A DNA stretch of 64,000 nucleotides from Plantibacter flavus (GTDB lineage: Bacteria > Actinomycetota > Actinomycetes > Actinomycetales > Microbacteriaceae). The notes beneath the pieces are model-generated. The model saw only the letters and a list, made by a program, of their open reading frames with translations, searched no databases and was not told the DNA's origin. The stretch covers positions 62,001 to 126,000 of the forward strand of contig NZ_FXAP01000007.1 in the NCBI RefSeq assembly GCF_900177615.1, read 5' to 3'. Positions 48,794-57,527 of the stretch are shown here, one piece after another. A program made the translations under genes and the position numbers. Every line of letters starts with the position of its first letter. Position 1 is the first letter of the stretch.

Positions 48794-51700
48794 ATGTCGC
48801 AATCCACGCAGGCACCCCACCCGATCAAGCAGGCCGTAACCGCCAAGACGGCGAACTTCCTCTACTACGACATCGAGTCACTGAACAACGTCTTCTCGCT
48901 GTGCGCCTACTCGCCCCGCACCAACTCGGTGGAGGTGTTCTTCCTGGTCGATCCCGTGGAGGGTTCGTCGCTGACCGAGGAGCTCCGCGCGCATCCGTTC
49001 AGCACCAAGCTCGCCGCCGAGAGGATCATCGCCGAAAACCCGGCCTTCCAGGTAGTCGATGATCTGAAGCGCACGATCAACTTCCACGACCTCTCGACCT
49101 GGCTGGGCAACTACGCGCTCGCGCAGCTGTTCGGAGTGAGCGACGCAGACTCCGTCAACGACCCCGATTCGAAGTCGCAATTCACCAACCATCTCCGCCC
49201 GGTTTGCGACACCGACCCCGGTTACGATCCATTCCTGCGGCACCCCTATTTCGTCGGCTACAACTCGTTCAGCTACGACACGACGATGCTTGCGGCGTAC
49301 TTCTTGGAGGCGCTCAGCCACCTGCCCAAGGCGCTCGCGCAGAAGCAGGCCGCCGACTACGGGTTCCAGCCGCCGAAGGCCAGCATCATGCGAACCCACA
49401 ACGACGAGCTGTTCAAGGACACGTACATCTCGTACATGCCGCGCTACCTCGTCGAGGGTTCCGTCGCCCAGGGCAAGCGCTGGAACTCCATTCCGAACAA
49501 GATCCGCCAGGCGATGATCAACTCGGGTCGCCACATCGACGCCGCGCGCCTCAACGAGGCGCAGCAGTTCGTCGGCCTCAAGCGTCTGCTCGGCGGTCTC
49601 GGGAGACAGATCATGGAGAGCGACAAGCTCGGTGCACACAACGCCACGGTGGAGACGGTGCGGGATCTCTACGACCTGCTCGCCTACAACGTGTCTGACG
49701 TCGTGGGACTCGCGAAACTGTTCCAGCACCCCACGTTCTCGTCGGCGTTCGACCTCAAGAAGGGTCTGATCGACGAGTACCCGGAGACGATCTACGAGCG
49801 ATCGAAGTTCTCCTCCGCGCCGAACATCAGCCCGAAGGCTGTGAGGAAGGGGCGCCTGACGCCGGATTCGTCGTCAGCGAAGCTCGTGGGGCTGATCCTG
49901 AGCCCGTATGGCCACCTGAACGACATCCGGGGCGTGAGCTTCATGTACCCCTCCGAGATGGTCGCCAAGGAGCGTGGCATCGAGCGGGTGAACGTCCTCG
50001 ACGAGTGCCGAACGTTCTTCTACGACGGTGTCAGCGATCCTGCGGCACGAGCCCAGTTCGACCTCGTCTACGCGTACTACAAGTCGATCGAGGGGAAGAA
50101 CTTCAACGCCTCGGAGGAGTACGCCGACACCTATCCTGACGGCGATCGCGCGCATGTGCTCTCGGAGATCCCGAAGGCGCCCAACAACCTGCCGTACTTC
50201 CACGCAGACGGTTCGCCGTCGACCTGCTTCGCCACCTTCTCCACCGGTGGCATTCACGGCGCCGAGGCGGACTGGGGAGCCTACGGCGAGGAGCTCCTCG
50301 CCTGGTCGGAGAACGAGCAGCTGCTCGCCGACGTGAAGGCTGCATACCCCGACCCGCTCGTGGTGCGCACCACCAAGGGTGGTGTGACGCTGCCGAATGG
50401 TCGAGTGGTGCAACACGGTGAGGTCCTGACAGCCAAGGCGACCATCAAGGCGCTCACCGCTCGCTCCGAAGCCATTGCGGCGCTCGGTGCGAACCCGTCC
50501 CCGGAGCAGCTCGACGCCATCGAGCAGCAGTACGTGGGCGCCGGATACAAGCCCGCGAAGCCGCGACCCGAGCTCTTCGAGCAGAAGGTCGATGGCTCAA
50601 CGAAGCTGAAGCCGAAGTATGCGTTCACCTCGATGGCCCGCGCCATCCACGAGGACTTCACCAGCTACTACCCGAACATGCTCCGCAACATGAGCGCGTT
50701 CTACAACGCGGACCTCGGTGAGGACCGCTACGCGAAGATCCTCGCCGACAAGGACCGCTATGGGCGAGAGATGAAGATACCGGGACTGAGCCCTGAGGAG
50801 AAGACCCACCTGGGTGTGCTCCGCAATGGGACCAAGCTCATCCTGAACTCGGCATCCGGTGCAGGTGACACCACGCACACGACCCCGATCCGGGTCAACA
50901 ACGCCATCATCTCGATGCGCATCATCGGTCAACTCTTCTCCTGGCGTATTGGCCAGGCGCAGACCTTGGCCGGCGCCCGGATCATCTCCACGAATACCGA
51001 CGGTCTCTACTCGGTCCTCGACGAGGAGACCAACAACCGTGTGCTCGCCGAGCAGCAGGCGCTGATCAACGTGGAGATCGAGCCCGAGCCACTGATCATC
51101 GTGAGCAAGGACTCGAACAACCGTCTGGAGCTCGAGGTCCCCGAGGACGACTCGACGCCGGTGTGGGAAGCGAAGATCGTCTCCGCATCGGGTGGAACAC
51201 TCGCGTGCCACCAGGAGCCACAGCCCACGAAGAGCCTCGCCCACCCGGCGGTGCTCGACTGGGCGCTGGCAAGGTACCTCCGCTACGCGGCCGGCGCATA
51301 CGTGCCGAGCTGGAGGACCGACCCGATCAGCCTGGCCGAGCCACTGGACCGCCGTCTCGGCAAGCAACTCCTGCTCGAGGCGGCACGTGACAGCGACCCT
51401 GTACTGGCAGCCCGCCTGTTCCAGAACGTCGTTGTCGCCTCCAACGGCAAGGTGACGATCCCGTTCGCGTCGGACCCCGTCGACCCCTCGAGCGACGACC
51501 AGGACACCGTCGTGAACCCACGGACCATCCAGCACTACAACCGGATGTTCATCGTGCACGAGGGCAAGCCCGGGGCGGTATCGCTTCGGGCCGCTGGTGC
51601 CTGGGTCGTGAATGCTGCGTCCAAGATCCGTCGCAGCCGCGACGGTGTGGCGCCGGTGCACACCGATCCCGTGGCAATGGGGATCCTGAAGGCGAATGGC

Positions 51701-52021
51701 TTCGCCAGGGACCGACTAGACGCCCAGACGAACAACCGAGTGTTGCTGCCCGAGGATCAGGACGTCGCCGTACGCAAGATCACGGGTATTGACCCGGCGT
51801 GGAACATCCTCATCGAGAACGGCGATCTGCTGTGCATGGGTGAGGACAGGCTCCGGGACCTGCTCGGGTGCCTGGACCTGGATGTCTACCTCGACATGCT
51901 GGCCAGCACCTACGAGAAGAACTGGAAGAACAGCGCGGCTGACGCCGGCGTGGCGGGCGACGTGCTCGCTGAGTCGTCGTCTCAAGACGACGAGCTCGCA
52001 GAAGACGGCATCGCCGCATAG
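48794..52021 (+). CDS. Family B DNA polymerase
   Basis: 1075 residues; ATG 48794 after GGAAGGAG. 3'-5' exonuclease motifs: I FLYYDIESL (Asp26, Glu28), II VGYNSFSYD (about 154-162), III LLAYNVSDVVG (about 294-304). Polymerase motif A HEDFTSYYPNM (about 617-627), motif B LRNGTKLILNSASG (about 675-688), motif C ISTNTDGLYSVL (about 730-741). Motif C has N-T-D where most family B enzymes have D-T-D. The core is the small plasmid/phage type, but the protein is long, with a 300-residue insert before motif A (residues 310-610). No terminal-protein domain seen. Confidence 0.88.
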   Translation: MSQSTQAPHPIKQAVTAKTANFLYYDIESLNNVFSLCAYSPRTNSVEVFFLVDPVEGSSLTEELRAHPFSTKLAAERIIAENPAFQVVDDLKRTINFHDLSTWLGNYALAQLFGVSDADSVNDPDSKSQFTNHLRPVCDTDPGYDPFLRHPYFVGYNSFSYDTTMLAAYFLEALSHLPKALAQKQAADYGFQPPKASIMRTHNDELFKDTYISYMPRYLVEGSVAQGKRWNSIPNKIRQAMINSGRHIDAARLNEAQQFVGLKRLLGGLGRQIMESDKLGAHNATVETVRDLYDLLAYNVSDVVGLAKLFQHPTFSSAFDLKKGLIDEYPETIYERSKFSSAPNISPKAVRKGRLTPDSSSAKLVGLILSPYGHLNDIRGVSFMYPSEMVAKERGIERVNVLDECRTFFYDGVSDPAARAQFDLVYAYYKSIEGKNFNASEEYADTYPDGDRAHVLSEIPKAPNNLPYFHADGSPSTCFATFSTGGIHGAEADWGAYGEELLAWSENEQLLADVKAAYPDPLVVRTTKGGVTLPNGRVVQHGEVLTAKATIKALTARSEAIAALGANPSPEQLDAIEQQYVGAGYKPAKPRPELFEQKVDGSTKLKPKYAFTSMARAIHEDFTSYYPNMLRNMSAFYNADLGEDRYAKILADKDRYGREMKIPGLSPEEKTHLGVLRNGTKLILNSASGAGDTTHTTPIRVNNAIISMRIIGQLFSWRIGQAQTLAGARIISTNTDGLYSVLDEETNNRVLAEQQALINVEIEPEPLIIVSKDSNNRLELEVPEDDSTPVWEAKIVSASGGTLACHQEPQPTKSLAHPAVLDWALARYLRYAAGAYVPSWRTDPISLAEPLDRRLGKQLLLEAARDSDPVLAARLFQNVVVASNGKVTIPFASDPVDPSSDDQDTVVNPRTIQHYNRMFIVHEGKPGAVSLRAAGAWVVNAASKIRRSRDGVAPVHTDPVAMGILKANGFARDRLDAQTNNRVLLPEDQDVAVRKITGIDPAWNILIENGDLLCMGEDRLRDLLGCLDLDVYLDMLASTYEKNWKNSAADAGVAGDVLAESSSQDDELAEDGIAA

Positions 52022-52050
52022 TCGCCCGAATCCACAGGCCGCAATCGCCA

Positions 52051-52090
52051 CACGAAGGGGCTCTGGCAACCCAGCCAGGGCCCCTTCGTG
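52051..52090 (+). terminator. Strong hairpin terminator
   Basis: CACGAAGGGGC (52051-52061) pairs with GCCCCTTCGTG (52080-52090); an inner CTGGC/GCCAG extends it. Confidence 0.8.
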
Positions 52091-52128
52091 CACCATCCAA
52101 ACACCCGTCCTGAGATTGAGAGCCCCCG

Positions 52129-52413
52129 ATGCAGAAGCAGCAGCAGAAGACCCAGATCAACGACATCGGTGATGTCCTCCCCTTCATCGGATCGTCCGTC
52201 GTCGTCACCGCCCCGCTGGCTCACCAGACGGCGGTCGTCGCGGCCGGAGTCCTGACCTACATCACCGAGGTGACAGACCGCAACGGCACAGGCGAGTTCC
52301 TCGACCTGGTGTTCCAAGGTGCCGTCACCGGGCATTACGACCCGCTCGTGCGCATCGACTGGAACAACTGGGACGGAGAGGAGCACACGGCGCCAACCAT
52401 TCAGCGGATCTAG
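52129..52413 (+). CDS. Small unknown protein
   Basis: 94 residues. Gln-rich start (QKQQQKTQIND), then a compact beta-rich domain (VVVTAPLAHQTAVVAAGVLT, EFLDLVFQGAVTGHYDPL). Lies in the replication module after the polymerase. No family recognised; the ribosome site is weak. Confidence 0.6.
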   Translation: MQKQQQKTQINDIGDVLPFIGSSVVVTAPLAHQTAVVAAGVLTYITEVTDRNGTGEFLDLVFQGAVTGHYDPLVRIDWNNWDGEEHTAPTIQRI

Positions 52414-52493
52414 TCAGCCCGGCTGGCAGACACGACCGAAACGAACCAGCTCACCAACTGTCCAGATTCCATCGCAGAAAGCGAGACCCTTCC

Positions 52494-53054
52494 ATGAGCA
52501 CCACTTCTCCACACGGTGAGACTGCCAGTCCGCCACCATTCGACGGAGCTGAAGCCGAGCTTGGGGTGATCGCCAGCTGCATGGCGGAAGACCGCAGCAA
52601 CGACTGGTCCGAGGAAGTGAGGACATTGGCCACGATCGAGGCCGAGATCACCTCGGTGCGCCACGAACTCCAGCGCTACCGCAGAGCCTTCGGACCGATC
52701 GACGGCATCGAGACCGTCAAGCGCTACGCCGACCTCGGCGAGTTCACGGCCGCAGCACTCGGGTCCAACACGGAGTGGCCCGGAGCGGAGCCGCTGGAGT
52801 GGATCGATGAGCACTGGGGGAAGCTAAGCCCCATCGGCATCGGCGATCAGACTCCTGAAGACCTCGTCCACTGGCGGGCGATCGCCGACCGGCTCGGCAT
52901 CGAGCACAACGGCGAGCCCGTCGAGGTCTGCTCGGTCGATGAGTGCAGCGGACTCGTCCCCGCGGACATGCTCACCACGGTCTGCCCGCAGCACGAAGAG
53001 GACGAGGCACCCGACGTCGCCACTATCCCCGGATACGCCACCACGACGACCTGA
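52494..53054 (+). CDS. Unknown acidic protein
   Basis: 186 residues; ATG 52494. Helical core (VRTLATIEAEITSVRHELQR), then EPLEWIDEHWGKLSPIGIGD and a Cys pair (VEVCSVDECSGLVP, TTVCPQHEED) that could bind zinc. No family recognised. Confidence 0.6.
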   Translation: MSTTSPHGETASPPPFDGAEAELGVIASCMAEDRSNDWSEEVRTLATIEAEITSVRHELQRYRRAFGPIDGIETVKRYADLGEFTAAALGSNTEWPGAEPLEWIDEHWGKLSPIGIGDQTPEDLVHWRAIADRLGIEHNGEPVEVCSVDECSGLVPADMLTTVCPQHEEDEAPDVATIPGYATTTT

Positions 53055-53069
53055 CCCGAAAGAGATCCC

Positions 53070-53576
53070 ATGACTCTCCATCGAACCCTCGCCACGATCA
53101 GCACCGTGCTCGCTGATGGCGACCTCGAACCCCTGGACAAGATCCAGGAGCTGAACCGAATCACCGCCCGAGCACAGGCTGACGCGCAAGACAATGCGGT
53201 CACGATGGCCACGAAGCGCCCCGAGGAGGTCTTGCGCGACGTCGTCGGAGTCGGTGCACTGTCAGGGCTCCCACCTGCCGGCTTCGCACCGCTCGTCAAG
53301 CCTGTCATCGATCGTCTGCCCAAGCTGTTCGACAGCTTGATGGCCGCGCCCATCGATCGCGGGTACTTCGACGAGTTCCAAAACGTGCCCGGCGTGTCGG
53401 CCCTCGAGCAGCGCGCGCTGCTTGATCTCCTCGCTCGCTACGACGAGACGATCGCCAACCACGACGCTCTCACCGACTCCGAAAAGGAGGACGTGAAGGT
53501 CTACGAACGCCACGAAGACACGCTGCTGGCCTTCACCTCCGAGTTCGCCGACGCCATCCGAAAGGCCCTCGCATGA
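53070..53576 (+). CDS. Unknown helical protein
   Basis: 168 residues; ATG 53070 after AAAGAGA. Nearly all helical: LDKIQELNRITARAQADAQD, LVKPVIDRLPKLFDSLMAAP, RALLDLLARYDETIANHDAL. Overlaps the next gene by four bases. No family recognised. Confidence 0.6.
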   Translation: MTLHRTLATISTVLADGDLEPLDKIQELNRITARAQADAQDNAVTMATKRPEEVLRDVVGVGALSGLPPAGFAPLVKPVIDRLPKLFDSLMAAPIDRGYFDEFQNVPGVSALEQRALLDLLARYDETIANHDALTDSEKEDVKVYERHEDTLLAFTSEFADAIRKALA

Positions 53577-54058
53577 GCCCCTTTGACCACGAATCCGCGA
53601 AGCTCTCCCGAGCGAAGAACCCCCGCCTGACCGTCTTCGACACCGGTGAGGTACTCGAGGCTCAGCCGCAGCCCATCAACACCGCGACGACCACAGAACA
53701 GATGGGGTGGGTCGACTTCGAGAACGACGAGAGCGCGACCATTCTCAGCATCCGAGTCTCTCCCTCGGGCACTCAAGAGGACACGACGGTCATCAACTTC
53801 GACTCCCTCGCCGACGGTCGGATCGAGATCCAGCGGTTGGGTGCCACTGTCTGGTCAGGCGAAGCCTTCAACGATCCGAACCAGAACACCGATCCCACCA
53901 CGGTCGGCGACCTCGATGGATCACCCGACGCGGCCAACTGGCTGAGCCCCGGCCACGTCCTCGATGCGAGCGAGGTCGCGTACCTCCGCAGCCTCCGACT
54001 GCCGGCCGACGCAGGACCCTCCGCCGTCGACGGGCGAGTGACGGATGTCCATGGGTAA
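53573..54058 (+). CDS. Unknown acidic protein
   Basis: 161 residues. ESAKLSRAKNPRLTVFDTGE, MGWVDFENDESATILSIRVS and DGRIEIQRLGATVWSGEAFN suggest a beta-rich domain; the end is acidic. Overlaps both neighbours (53070 gene and the VRR-NUC gene), so it is translationally coupled. No family recognised. Confidence 0.6.
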   Translation: MSPFDHESAKLSRAKNPRLTVFDTGEVLEAQPQPINTATTTEQMGWVDFENDESATILSIRVSPSGTQEDTTVINFDSLADGRIEIQRLGATVWSGEAFNDPNQNTDPTTVGDLDGSPDAANWLSPGHVLDASEVAYLRSLRLPADAGPSAVDGRVTDVHG

Positions 54059-54365
54059 GCCCGAAAACTACGTCGAGTCGTACCTGTACAGCCGGGTGAG
54101 AGCGAGCGGCGGCCTCTGCCTGAAGTTCATGTCCTCGATCAGCGGCGTCCCCGACCGGATCGTCATCCTCGCCGGGCGCACGGTCTTCGTTGAGACGAAG
54201 GCTCTAGGGAAGAAGCCGCGGAAGCTCCAGCTGGTCCGCTTCAACGAGATGCGCGTGGCCGGCGCTGACGTGCGCGTCATCGACTCTAGAGAACTCGTCG
54301 AGGAACTCATCAGCGAGCTGCTGGCGTCGTCGTCTGGCTCCTCAACCCTCCGCGCAGTCGCGTAG
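54045..54365 (+). CDS. VRR-NUC domain nuclease
   Basis: 106 residues; ATG 54045 or 54051. A standalone VRR-NUC domain: ENYVESYLYSRVRASGGLCL, KFMSSISGVPDRIVILAGRT, VFVETKALGKKPRKLQLVRF, VRVIDSRELVEELI. The Glu, G-x-P-D and E-T-K residues of the PD-(D/E)XK site are all present. Phage and plasmid relatives cut branched or structured DNA such as Holliday junctions. It sits among replication genes and overlaps the previous frame. Confidence 0.85.
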   Translation: MSMGKPENYVESYLYSRVRASGGLCLKFMSSISGVPDRIVILAGRTVFVETKALGKKPRKLQLVRFNEMRVAGADVRVIDSRELVEELISELLASSSGSSTLRAVA

Positions 54366-54489
54366 AGCCACCCGCAGAATCGCGACAGAACCGATACGGC
54401 GCCAGGCGGCGCACCACTGGTGTGGCACAGAACGGTCCACCACGCCGACCACAACCACGGGTTTGCAGACCCACAGAAGGGATACACCT

Positions 54490-54837
54490 ATGCCTGCTTC
54501 GAGCAGCACAGACACCAACACCGCTGAGCTCACGACCGTCGTGTTCAGCAAGAACGACTGCCCCGCATGCACGAGCACCAAGCGTCAGTTCACGAACAAG
54601 GGTCTGCCATTCGTGGAGATCAACGTCGAGCTCGACACCGCGCCCCGCGACGAGTTCGGGGGTCTCACGCCCCTGGAGCACGTCATCGAGAACTACGGAC
54701 GCCAGATGCCGGTCGTCGTCGTCACCGACGACCTCGACCAGGACGACGCCTGGTCCGGTGCCCGACCTGACAAGATCTTCGGCACGATCGCCCGCTTCCG
54801 AGACGCCGGCCTCCTGATCGACATTGTCCCGGAGTGA
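54490..54837 (+). CDS. Glutaredoxin/NrdH-like thioredoxin-fold protein
   Basis: 115 residues from ATG 54490 (AGAAGGGATACACCT). TVVFSKNDCPACTSTKRQFT has the C-P-A-C redox pair at the end of strand 1, followed by NKGLPFVEINVELD and, later, QMPVVVVTDDLD with the cis-Pro. Typical of NrdH/glutaredoxins that reduce ribonucleotide reductase; on phages and plasmids they support nucleotide supply. No ribonucleotide reductase is in this window. Overlaps the next gene. Confidence 0.8.
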   Translation: MPASSSTDTNTAELTTVVFSKNDCPACTSTKRQFTNKGLPFVEINVELDTAPRDEFGGLTPLEHVIENYGRQMPVVVVTDDLDQDDAWSGARPDKIFGTIARFRDAGLLIDIVPE

Positions 54838-55261
54838 GCCGGCCGGTTCGGTCGAGATCGCCCACCTCTGCACACAGTTCCTCGCGAACGACCGCGACGC
54901 TCAGGGGTGGGCGTTCCTGTACCCGAACGAGGAGTCATGGGAGTCCCCAGACTGCGATGAGATGAGCGAGCGCTTCCTGCGCTTCGCTCGTGAGCTCGGC
55001 TTCGACGGCGTCCTGGTGCGAGCGGAATCCGCCGCAGAGGGAGAGCACTGGTTCACGGTCGTTCAGCCGGCACACGCCGGGGAACCAGTGGCGATCGACT
55101 GGACGGCTCGTCAGTTCCACAACGCAGGTCACCCCGCGCCACCGACGGATCCGCTACTCATCCCGTGCCCGCTGGTCTTCCCTTGGCCATCGGACTACCC
55201 CCTCGACATCGTCGACTTCAAACGCATGGGACAAGCGTCCACGCCTGCGAGACAGTCCTGA
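54824..55261 (+). CDS. Possible papain/transglutaminase-fold protein
   Basis: 145 residues with a TTG start at 54824 inside the end of the redoxin gene. EIAHLCTQFLANDRDAQGWA, then GFDGVLVRAESAAEGEHWFT and EPVAIDWTARQFHNAGHPAP. The order Cys, His-Trp, then Asp-Trp-Thr-x-x-Gln-Phe resembles small papain-like fold proteins (Cys-His-Asp). The family is not certain. It may modify proteins; no target known. Confidence 0.45.
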   Translation: MSRSEPAGSVEIAHLCTQFLANDRDAQGWAFLYPNEESWESPDCDEMSERFLRFARELGFDGVLVRAESAAEGEHWFTVVQPAHAGEPVAIDWTARQFHNAGHPAPPTDPLLIPCPLVFPWPSDYPLDIVDFKRMGQASTPARQS

Positions 55262-55278
55262 CGTCACAACGTCCGAAG

Positions 55279-55289
55279 CCCCCCCCCCC
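55279..55289. repeat. C11 homopolymer upstream of the SNF2 gene
   Basis: Eleven C in a row 20 bases before the ATG, in the untranslated leader. Prone to length change; the ribosome site (GAGAGGAG) lies between tract and start. Confidence 0.8.
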
Positions 55290-55309
55290 GCTCAGAGAGG
55301 AGTCTCACC

Positions 55310-56800
55310 ATGGCGTTCACCATGCCAACCCTGCTGCCGCACCAAGACATCGTCTGCGAGTGGATCGTCCAGCACGCGAAGTGCGGGATCTTCCTCACGA
55401 TGGGCGGAGGGAAGTCGCTCAGCACCCTGACGGCGCTCGCGCGGATTCGACCCGCTGGCCACATTCTCGTGGTTGCCCCCATCAACATCGCCCGGTCGAC
55501 CTGGATCGACGAGATCGTGAAGTGGGGCTTCCCGCTGCGCGTTCGGAGTCTCATCGTCAACGAGCGGGACAAGAAGCTCAGTCGTGCCAAGCGGCTCGAG
55601 CGCTACAAGGCCATCTTCTCCGAACCGCCCACGATGTACTTCATCAACGTCGACCTCATCGACGACCTGGTGAAGAACATGCCCCGCATGCAGGTGAACG
55701 GGCAGGAAGAGATCCAATGGCCGTTCCAGACCGTGATCGTGGACGAGTCGCAGACGCTCAAAAGCCCGACCGGTACACGCTTCCAGGCGCTGCAGATTGT
55801 CGCGCCGGCGACGGTGCGATTCATCGAGCTCACCGGCACACCGACACCGAACGGTCTGATTGATCTCTGGAGTCAGATGTTCCTCCTGGACGGTGGCCTC
55901 GCCCTCGGGCGAACCTTCCAGGAGTACGTCGACCGCTTCTTCAAGCCCGCCCTGATCGTCAACAACGTCGTCCGCCGGTGGGAACCTCGACCTGGGGCCG
56001 AGGATGAGATCTACGCTCGGGTGCGGCACAAGGTCATGAGCGCCCAGAACACCAGCATCCCGATGCCGGAGGTGTCGAACGAGATCGTGAACGTCACTCT
56101 GGACAGCGACACCCTCCAGGCATACAAGGACTTCACGCGGGACCTGGTGCTGGACCTCGCCAGCCCCGACCCGAACAACCCGGGAACCCTGACGATCACC
56201 GCCGACAACGCGGCGATCCTCTACGGGAAGCAGCTGCAGTTCGCCTCGGGCACGATGTACGTCGACGACCAGAAGAACTACGCGGTCATCCACGAGGAGA
56301 AGCTGGCGATGACGGACTACCTCGTTCGGAACAACGGGGGATCACCCGTCCTCATCGCCTACCGCTACAAGTCGGACCTGAAGCAGCTCCTGCGGCATCT
56401 CGGTGCTGCAGGGCACGACGTCAGGGCGTTCGATGGAAGCCGAGGCATGATCGCGGCCTGGAACGCAGGGCAGATCCCGGTCATGCTGGTTCAGCCCGCA
56501 AGTGCGGGACACGGCCTGAATCTCCAGGACGGTGGCCGCACCTTGATCTGGTACTCGCTTCCCGACTCCCTCGAGCACTATCAGCAGACCAACGCCCGTC
56601 TCGCGCGCATGGGGCAGAAGCACCCGGTGCAGATCTGGCGACTGGTGACCAAGGGGACGCGCGACGAGAAGATGCCTCGGATGCTCGAGCGTAAGCACCT
56701 CGTTCAGCTTGGTCTCCTCGACGCGGTCCGCGTCGAAGTGCTCGACGTCGCTGACGACATCCGCGAACTCCTCGGCGATCTGGACCTGATCAACATCTAG
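55310..56800 (+). CDS. SNF2-family helicase/translocase
   Basis: 496 residues. Motif I IFLTMGGGKSLSTLTAL (about 27-43), motif Ia LVVAPINIARSTW, motif II VIVDESQTLKS (about 142-152), motif III ELTGTPTPNG, motif V QPASAGHGLNLQDGG and motif VI QTNARLARMGQ are all intact, making a complete superfamily 2 ATPase without extra domains. Compact phage/plasmid-type SNF2 proteins act on double-stranded DNA during replication or recombination. ATG 55310 with GAGAGGAG. A perfect terminator follows. Confidence 0.9.
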   Translation: MAFTMPTLLPHQDIVCEWIVQHAKCGIFLTMGGGKSLSTLTALARIRPAGHILVVAPINIARSTWIDEIVKWGFPLRVRSLIVNERDKKLSRAKRLERYKAIFSEPPTMYFINVDLIDDLVKNMPRMQVNGQEEIQWPFQTVIVDESQTLKSPTGTRFQALQIVAPATVRFIELTGTPTPNGLIDLWSQMFLLDGGLALGRTFQEYVDRFFKPALIVNNVVRRWEPRPGAEDEIYARVRHKVMSAQNTSIPMPEVSNEIVNVTLDSDTLQAYKDFTRDLVLDLASPDPNNPGTLTITADNAAILYGKQLQFASGTMYVDDQKNYAVIHEEKLAMTDYLVRNNGGSPVLIAYRYKSDLKQLLRHLGAAGHDVRAFDGSRGMIAAWNAGQIPVMLVQPASAGHGLNLQDGGRTLIWYSLPDSLEHYQQTNARLARMGQKHPVQIWRLVTKGTRDEKMPRMLERKHLVQLGLLDAVRVEVLDVADDIRELLGDLDLINI

Positions 56801-56820
56801 AACGCGTCCGGAAACAGCGT

Positions 56821-56849
56821 AGAGACCCCCTCGAGTCGAGGGGGTCTCT
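56821..56849. terminator. Perfect bidirectional terminator
   Basis: AGAGACCCCCTCGA and TCGAGGGGGTCTCT pair completely around a single base. Lies between converging genes. Confidence 0.85.
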
Positions 56850-56863
56850 GCGAGAGCGATGTG

Positions 56864-57355
56864 TCAGCCGAACGCCGGCGTCGCGTCGGCGGAGGCCGGG
56901 TCGGGTGCTGGAGGAATGTAGATGAACGGTACCCGCAGCACTGCCCCTTCGGAGATGACGTTCACGTCGCGCACCGCGTTGTAGTTGGCGATGTAGTCGA
57001 TACTCATCCCGAACCGCGCAGACAGGTCTGTGAGGGTGTCACCCTCCTGGATCACGTAGATCTCATCAACCGGTTCTGGAACCGGGTTCTGATCGCTGTC
57101 GCGATCCGGGGGTGTTACCGAATCGTCTGTGTCCGGTGTTGGGCTCACGCTCATAGTCGGCACAGCCTGTGCGGCACGGGCATCCGCGATCGCGGACATC
57201 GTGTTCGCGGCGCCCAGGCCACCAACCAACAGGACGCCCAGCAGCACGGCCGCAGATGCTCCACCGGCGATCATCGGGCCTCGACCGAACCCCTTCCCGA
57301 GGTACGTGCGAGCACGACCGGAGGGCCGTGGTTCGGTATTCGATTCGCCGGCCAT
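56864..57355 (-). CDS. Membrane-anchored LysM protein
   Basis: 163 residues. Inner head, one span (GASAAVLLGVLLVGGLGAAN), a Pro/Asp/Thr-rich spacer, then one LysM domain: IYVIQEGDTLTDLSARFGMS and IDYIANYNAVRDVNVISEGA, with VLRVPF at the end. LysM binds peptidoglycan. It may remodel or tether the envelope. The only leftward gene in this half, divergent from 57528 across 170 bases, where a promoter is expected. Confidence 0.85.
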   Translation of the reverse strand: MAGESNTEPRPSGRARTYLGKGFGRGPMIAGGASAAVLLGVLLVGGLGAANTMSAIADARAAQAVPTMSVSPTPDTDDSVTPPDRDSDQNPVPEPVDEIYVIQEGDTLTDLSARFGMSIDYIANYNAVRDVNVISEGAVLRVPFIYIPPAPDPASADATPAFG

Positions 57356-57527
57356 TCGGGACGCCCTTTCGCGGTGTCTACTTGGTGATCGAGAACAACG
57401 CGCAACAGTCGTTTTTCCTCGTTTCCCAGTGTAATCCGAGATACCCTAGGAACCAAGCAGGTCCCGCAGGGGCAGCAACACCCACCACAAGAAACCACGC
57501 AGAAACCTCAAAGAAAGCAGGCTCATC

